This document shows, piece after piece, positions 15,216-18,695 of a DNA stretch of 18,695 nt. The number at the start of each line of letters is the position of its first letter. The stretch's first letter is position 1. Where the stretch lies: NCBI GenBank assembly GCA_013140405.1, contig JABFSV010000429.1, forward strand, positions 1 to 18,695, written 5' to 3'. This DNA is from Methyloglobulus sp. GTDB lineage: Bacteria > Pseudomonadota > Gammaproteobacteria > Methylococcales > Methylomonadaceae. The notes below the pieces were generated by a model. That model made no database searches. It worked only from the letters and a program-made list of their open reading frames with translations, and was not told the origin of the DNA. A program made the position numbers and the translations under genes.

Positions 15216-16365
15216 TCTTGACGCGAAAGCGCTTCAAATAACGCCTCCGCGTTGGTTGCTGGCAGAGCTTACTTACGCTTGCCCGCTGCAATGCCCTTAT
15301 TGCTCGAATCCAGTCGATTACGCCAAATACCCATCCGAATTAAGCACAGATGACTGGAAACGGGTATTGAGCGAAGCCCGCAAGATGGGCGCGGTACAAC
15401 TGGGCTTTTCCGGCGGCGAGCCATTGACGCGCAAAGACCTGGTTGAACTGGTCCAACATGCGCGTGAACTGGGCTATTATTCCAACCTGATTACCTCCGG
15501 TTACGGCTTGACCGAAGAAAAAATTGTCCAGCTTAAAGAAGCTGGGCTTGACCATATCCAGGTCAGCATCCAGGCCAGCACACAGGAACTCAACGACCAT
15601 ATTGCCGGTACAACTTCGTTTAATCATAAAAAAGAAGTCGCGCATCTAGTCAAAAAACACGGGTATCCGATGGTGTTGTGTGTGGTGATTCACCGAGAAA
15701 ACATTCACCAGATGCCACAAATTCTGGAGATGGCGGAGGAATTGGGCGCGGATTATCTGGAACTTGCCAACACCCAATATTATGGCTGGGCGCATACCAA
15801 CCGCGATCTATTGCTGCCCACCAAAGAGCAATTCGAGCAAGCCGAACAAATCGCCCAAGCTTTTAAAGAAAAAGTCGCTGGCAAGATGAAAATCTATTAC
15901 GTCGTGCCGGATTTTTACGAAGACCGCCCTAAAGCCTGCATGAACGGCTGGGGTACAACATTTTTGACGATTGCACCCGATGGCGTCGCCCTGCCCTGCC
16001 ATTCCGCCCGTGACTTGCCTGGGCTGGATTGCCCCAATGTGAATGACTACAGCATTCAGGAAATCTGGCACGAATCCAAAGCCTTCAATTTTTTCCGTGG
16101 CTTTGAGTGGATGAAAGGACCCTGCCGTAGCTGCGACGAAAAAGAGAAAGATTTCGGTGGCTGCCGCTGTCAGGCTTATCTATTGACGGGCGATATGTAT
16201 ATGGCTGATCCCGTATGCAGTAAATCGCCGGAACATGCGGTTATTCAGCATGCGATTGATTCTGCTAAGGTTGCTGCCAGTTTAACGAGTGATGAGAAGC
16301 CGTTGGTTTTTCGGAATAGTAAAAACTCTAAGGCAAAGAGTTTAGTTGATGGTAAAGGCGTTTAA
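15196..16365 (+). CDS. pqqE: PqqA peptide cyclase PqqE (radical SAM)
   Basis: Radical SAM/SPASM enzyme that forms the carbon-carbon bond between the PqqA Glu and Tyr side chains, acting on PqqA bound to PqqD. The cluster motif is CPLQCPYC (Cys29, Cys33, Cys36) with SAM-binding GFSGGEPL (70-77). SPASM ligands for two auxiliary Fe-S clusters are present at Cys248, Cys268, Cys310, Cys313, Cys323, Cys325 and Cys341, with Asp319 at the position of the unusual aspartate ligand described for Methylorubrum PqqE. Length is 389 residues. I place the start at ATG 15196 (MAGSNNN) rather than TTG 15178; it overlaps pqqD by 20 bases. No pqqF or pqqG follows, so the peptidase that trims the product is encoded elsewhere. 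Confidence 0.97.
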   Translation: MAGSNNNLDAKALQITPPRWLLAELTYACPLQCPYCSNPVDYAKYPSELSTDDWKRVLSEARKMGAVQLGFSGGEPLTRKDLVELVQHARELGYYSNLITSGYGLTEEKIVQLKEAGLDHIQVSIQASTQELNDHIAGTTSFNHKKEVAHLVKKHGYPMVLCVVIHRENIHQMPQILEMAEELGADYLELANTQYYGWAHTNRDLLLPTKEQFEQAEQIAQAFKEKVAGKMKIYYVVPDFYEDRPKACMNGWGTTFLTIAPDGVALPCHSARDLPGLDCPNVNDYSIQEIWHESKAFNFFRGFEWMKGPCRSCDEKEKDFGGCRCQAYLLTGDMYMADPVCSKSPEHAVIQHAIDSAKVAASLTSDEKPLVFRNSKNSKAKSLVDGKGV

Positions 16366-16374
16366 ATACCGAGC

Positions 16375-16404
16375 TTGGGGCGTGGGTGTGTTTCGCCGTC
16401 CCAA
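16375..16404 (+). terminator. possible pqqE terminator hairpin
   Basis: TTGGGGCG (16375-16382) can pair with CGTCCCAA (16397-16404), including one G-T pair, around a 14-base loop, ten bases after the pqqE stop. It is followed by ACGTTTGTTATT, a weak T-rich tract. Termination here is plausible, not certain. Confidence 0.35.
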
Positions 16405-16442
16405 ACGTTTGTTATTCGTGAATAATATTTGAATTAAAACGA

Positions 16443-16461
16443 ACGGGGCAACATGCCCCGT
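16443..16461. repeat. short GC-rich hairpin in the pqqE downstream spacer
   Basis: ACGGGGCA (16443-16450) and TGCCCCGT (16454-16461) form a perfect eight-pair stem with a three-base loop. No T tract follows on either strand, so it does not look like a normal terminator. It could be another short dispersed palindrome or mark an end of the AT-rich gene that follows. Confidence 0.5.
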
Positions 16462-16491
16462 CCGGCTCGGAGGACATCTATAAATTTAGCC

Positions 16492-17208
16492 TTACTCATT
16501 AGTAAATCGAATAAAATCTTTTCCAACTATAGTAACGAAAGATTCATTTGTTCCGAATTGGTTGTGTGAGCTTCCTGTAGTTAACATATTGAAATTTTTA
16601 TCCAAAAAGCCATAGTTTTTTAAATCACTAATGACAATATCTATTAAGGGATCGTCTGCGGGTATGTCGTTGTGAATAAAATGCCAAACATCATAAATTT
16701 TCCCACGACTCATCGTTAATGGAATTCTCTGCTGAAATCCAGGGCTCTTATTATTGAAATCTTCTAAATATTTTGGATAATTTGATAAAAAATCAAAAAT
16801 TTTAAAGTGAAGAGGAGTTATTTCATCAAGAATTCGTAAAAATATCATTTTTTTACTTTCACTAATGTCTTGTAAAAGAATGCAGTTTTTTACTGTCGAA
16901 TTTAGCGCTTTAAGTTTTTCTTTATTGTGCGTTCTAAGAGCAATATTTGAAGCTTGTAAAGAAAATGAAATAAACTCTGGGTTATCTTGTAACTTTTCAG
17001 GAGTTAAACCTTCCACTTTTGTGCATAACTCATTGACGGTTTCAGCAAGCTTTACTAACCACTCTTCCTTTCTTTTATCAATTGGCGCAGAAAATACAGT
17101 GTCGAATAATTCAACTAAAGCTCCTCCAACTAACGGAACAATCGATAACACAGCTTTTGTTGCTTTGTGAAGATGGTCTTTACTGTTTTTTGTCGGCAAA
17201 TCATCCAT
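16492..17208 (-). CDS. hypothetical protein, AT-rich
   Basis: Protein of 238 residues with no signal peptide. The N-terminal part has a hydrophobic stretch AVLSIVPLVGGALVELFDTV (about residues 19-38) followed directly by FSAPIDKRKEEWLVKLAETV and later IALRTHNKEKLKAL (88-101), a combination I recall from a widespread family of undescribed proteins in diverse bacteria. The C-terminal half (DVWHFIHNDIP to the end) may be a helical winged-type domain. The gene is distinctly AT-rich compared with pqqE and with the exporter gene downstream, suggesting horizontal acquisition. It is convergent with pqqE. Membrane association through the PLVGG segment and a role in defence or contact-dependent processes are possible, but nothing visible proves either. 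Confidence 0.75.
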   Translation of the reverse strand: MDDLPTKNSKDHLHKATKAVLSIVPLVGGALVELFDTVFSAPIDKRKEEWLVKLAETVNELCTKVEGLTPEKLQDNPEFISFSLQASNIALRTHNKEKLKALNSTVKNCILLQDISESKKMIFLRILDEITPLHFKIFDFLSNYPKYLEDFNNKSPGFQQRIPLTMSRGKIYDVWHFIHNDIPADDPLIDIVISDLKNYGFLDKNFNMLTTGSSHNQFGTNESFVTIVGKDFIRFTNE

Positions 17209-17289
17209 ATCTATTTCTTAAAAAAGTTCACATGCTTTATCCAAAGAAATTTCAAATTTATTTTCTACAATTGAGTTAGGAAGGAAAAA

Positions 17290-17499
17290 TCATTCTCTAA
17301 CCGACTTCTCCAACTTCTTACACTGCCCCGCATCCAACCACCGATCACACCACACATTAAGCGACAACGCCGTACCACACATCAATTCAAACTCACGTTT
17401 GGCTTCCCCAGGGGCTTCTTTAGGCCACCAGGAATGCGTCTCCATTTGCCTACGGATGTAGTGGCAAGCGGCATCGACTTCAGAATCGCTAAGGTGCAT
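17290..17499 (-). CDS. small hypothetical protein
   Basis: Predicted soluble 69-residue protein, MHLSDSEVDAACHYIRRQME at the start, with four cysteines (Cys12, Cys41, Cys51, Cys59) and several tryptophans. I do not recognise it. The start is well supported by AAGGAG about eight bases upstream of ATG at 17499 on the - strand, and composition is like the neighbouring housekeeping genes. It is divergent from the EamA-family gene, with a 203-base spacer that must hold both promoters and in which I see no clear boxes. The AT-rich gene at 16492-17208 lies 81 bases downstream on the same strand, but the composition break argues against a long-standing operon. Confidence 0.75.
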   Translation of the reverse strand: MHLSDSEVDAACHYIRRQMETHSWWPKEAPGEAKREFELMCGTALSLNVWCDRWLDAGQCKKLEKSVRE

Positions 17500-17702
17500 A
17501 TCGTAACTCCTTTAGTTTGTTATGAAATAACGGTTTGATGGGCTTGACGAATAATAAGGCGACACAGGATAGATGTAAACATAATCATGATGACGATTGT
17601 TTTGGTAAGAAGTTAGGTTATCCTGATTAGGTTTAATCCAATTCGTTTAGAATTTTCGTCACCTTATCCAGTCCGATTCCGTTTACCCTGATTATTAACC
17701 CA

Positions 17703-18605
17703 ATGCGTATCACCCTCGCTTACATCAGCGTTGTTTTGCTCTGGGCCACTACGCCGCTTGCCATCAAATGGAGTGGTGAAGGCCCTGGCTTTTTGTTTGC
17801 CGTCACCAGCCGCATGGCTATTGGTGCGGCGTGCATTTTGTTAACACTGGCAGTGCTAGGCAGGTCTTTGGCTGGTCATCGCAAAGCGTGGCTGACGTAT
17901 TTGGCGGTTGCCGTGCAAATCTATGGCTCGATGATAATCATCTACTGGTCGGCGCAATTCATTCCGTCAGGGTGGATTTCTGTGATCTTTGGCCTTGCAC
18001 CGCTAATGACTGCGCTACTGGCTAATCTGTTGCTCAAGGAGAAAAATTTATCATTCAGCAAGGTTTGCGCTTATGGATTGGGTGTGAGCGGCTTATACAC
18101 CATGTTTGGCACAGCCATACATTTAGGAGGAAATGCGGCCTTAGGTATCGCTGGCGCTGTCTTTGCGACCTTGTTGCAGTCAGTTGGAGCGATCTGGATC
18201 AAACGCATTAATGCCGGATTGCCTGCTTTAGCCCAAGTGGCGGGCGGACTAGGACTTGCTCTACCCGCCTATCTAATCACCTGGGCAATAGTTGATGGAC
18301 ACTGGCCTGAGAACTTATCCACCGTCAATATAGCGGCGATTGCTTACTTGGGGGTGATAGCCACCACGATTGGCTTTTCGCTTTATTATTATCTGCTCAC
18401 GCACTTGTCAGCCACGCGCGTCGCTCTCATTTCACTCATGACTCCGGTAATGGCATTAATGTTAGGGCATCTTGCCAACCATGAACCCTTGACCAAGCAA
18501 ATAATGACCGGAACATCGTTGATTCTGGCGGCGCTCGTGATGCACGAACTGATGGGTCGGGTAACGACCCCAAAACTAAAATGGGCCAGAAAAAATAGGC
18601 CGTAG
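17703..18605 (+). CDS. EamA/DMT-family membrane transporter
   Basis: Inner-membrane protein of the drug/metabolite transporter superfamily (EamA, RhaT/YdcZ-like), probably an exporter of metabolites or amino acids. The 300 residues give ten hydrophobic helices in two tandem five-helix EamA repeats (about residues 4-132 and 147-284). Family hallmarks include the N-terminal LLWATTPLAIKW, the helix-4 motif FIPSGWISVIFGLAPLMTAL with the EKNLSF loop after it, and the repeat-2 counterpart SATRVALISLMTPVMALML with the HEPLT loop. ATG at 17703 follows an AT-rich leader without a strong ribosome binding site. The substrate cannot be inferred. Downstream (18606-18695) I see no gene, only a weak AAACT-AGTTT hairpin near 18619 followed by Ts. 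Confidence 0.92.
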   Translation: MRITLAYISVVLLWATTPLAIKWSGEGPGFLFAVTSRMAIGAACILLTLAVLGRSLAGHRKAWLTYLAVAVQIYGSMIIIYWSAQFIPSGWISVIFGLAPLMTALLANLLLKEKNLSFSKVCAYGLGVSGLYTMFGTAIHLGGNAALGIAGAVFATLLQSVGAIWIKRINAGLPALAQVAGGLGLALPAYLITWAIVDGHWPENLSTVNIAAIAYLGVIATTIGFSLYYYLLTHLSATRVALISLMTPVMALMLGHLANHEPLTKQIMTGTSLILAALVMHELMGRVTTPKLKWARKNRP

Positions 18606-18695
18606 CGAAGGCCAATAAACTATTAGTTTTTATAATCAAATAATTACATAATCTTTTTAGTCTCCGATAAACATCAAATGTCATCGATTATTTAT

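Noticed and set aside
18436..18684. - strand frame of 82 codons over the end of the EamA gene
   Set aside because: It mostly runs antisense to a well-supported transporter gene and has no family features.
18678..18695. ATG near the right edge that could start a new gene
   Set aside because: Six codons without a ribosome binding site are not enough to support a gene.

Overview
The window looks like chromosomal DNA of a gammaproteobacterial methanotroph (order Methylococcales, e.g. Methylomonas/Methylobacter-like). The organism call is an inference. It rests on a complete pqqABCDE set for making PQQ (the methanol dehydrogenase cofactor), a 24-residue PqqA of the type I remember from these bacteria, gammaproteobacterial-looking housekeeping proteins (GroEL, GroES, TrpS, MoeB), and moderate-to-low GC. 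No rRNA, tRNA, CRISPR array, integrase or transposase gene was found.

Layout. Positions 42-1218: a small membrane protein and a YigZ/IMPACT-family protein on the + strand. Positions 1221-2950 (- strand): trpS followed by a 4-base-overlapping membrane protein gene. Positions 3133-5584 (- strand): a compact three-gene NitT/TauT-type ABC importer (binding protein, permease, ATPase). Positions 5708-7866 (- strand): groES-groEL with a perfect CIRCE operator, a sigma70-like promoter overlapping it, and a strong terminator. Positions 7913-8659: a MoeB/ThiF-type adenylyltransferase. Positions 8721-9413: two small membrane proteins (- strand).

Positions 9592-16365 hold the PQQ locus on the + strand: pqqA with its own leader and a strong terminator behind it, pqqB, pqqC, then about 3.3 kb of unrelated DNA, then pqqD overlapping pqqE. 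The intervening DNA carries (i) an AT-rich two-gene operon whose second product has a HEPN RNase-type RN-x3-H motif, (ii) a DUF4160/DUF2442 pair flanked on both sides by copies of the same palindromic MITE-like repeat, (iii) an NlpE-like exported protein, and (iv) a DUF4124-glutaredoxin exported protein. A second dispersed repeat family (REP-like, core CCTTCGACAAGCTCAGGACG) lies at 9104-9185, between pqqB and pqqC, and just upstream of pqqD. A 21-base module is shared in inverted orientation between the pqqB-pqqC repeat and the second MITE copy.

After pqqE come two - strand genes of unknown function (one AT-rich) and a + strand EamA/DMT-family exporter. The PQQ genes act as one pathway: PqqA is the Glu/Tyr substrate peptide, PqqD presents it, PqqE cross-links it, PqqB is proposed to hydroxylate the intermediate, and PqqC does the final oxidation. 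No PqqF/PqqG-type protease gene is in the window. The most promising material for new biology is the pqqC-pqqD interval, which looks like an accessory-gene landing site with two candidate toxin/antitoxin- or defence-like modules inside a cluster that this organism probably needs for growth.
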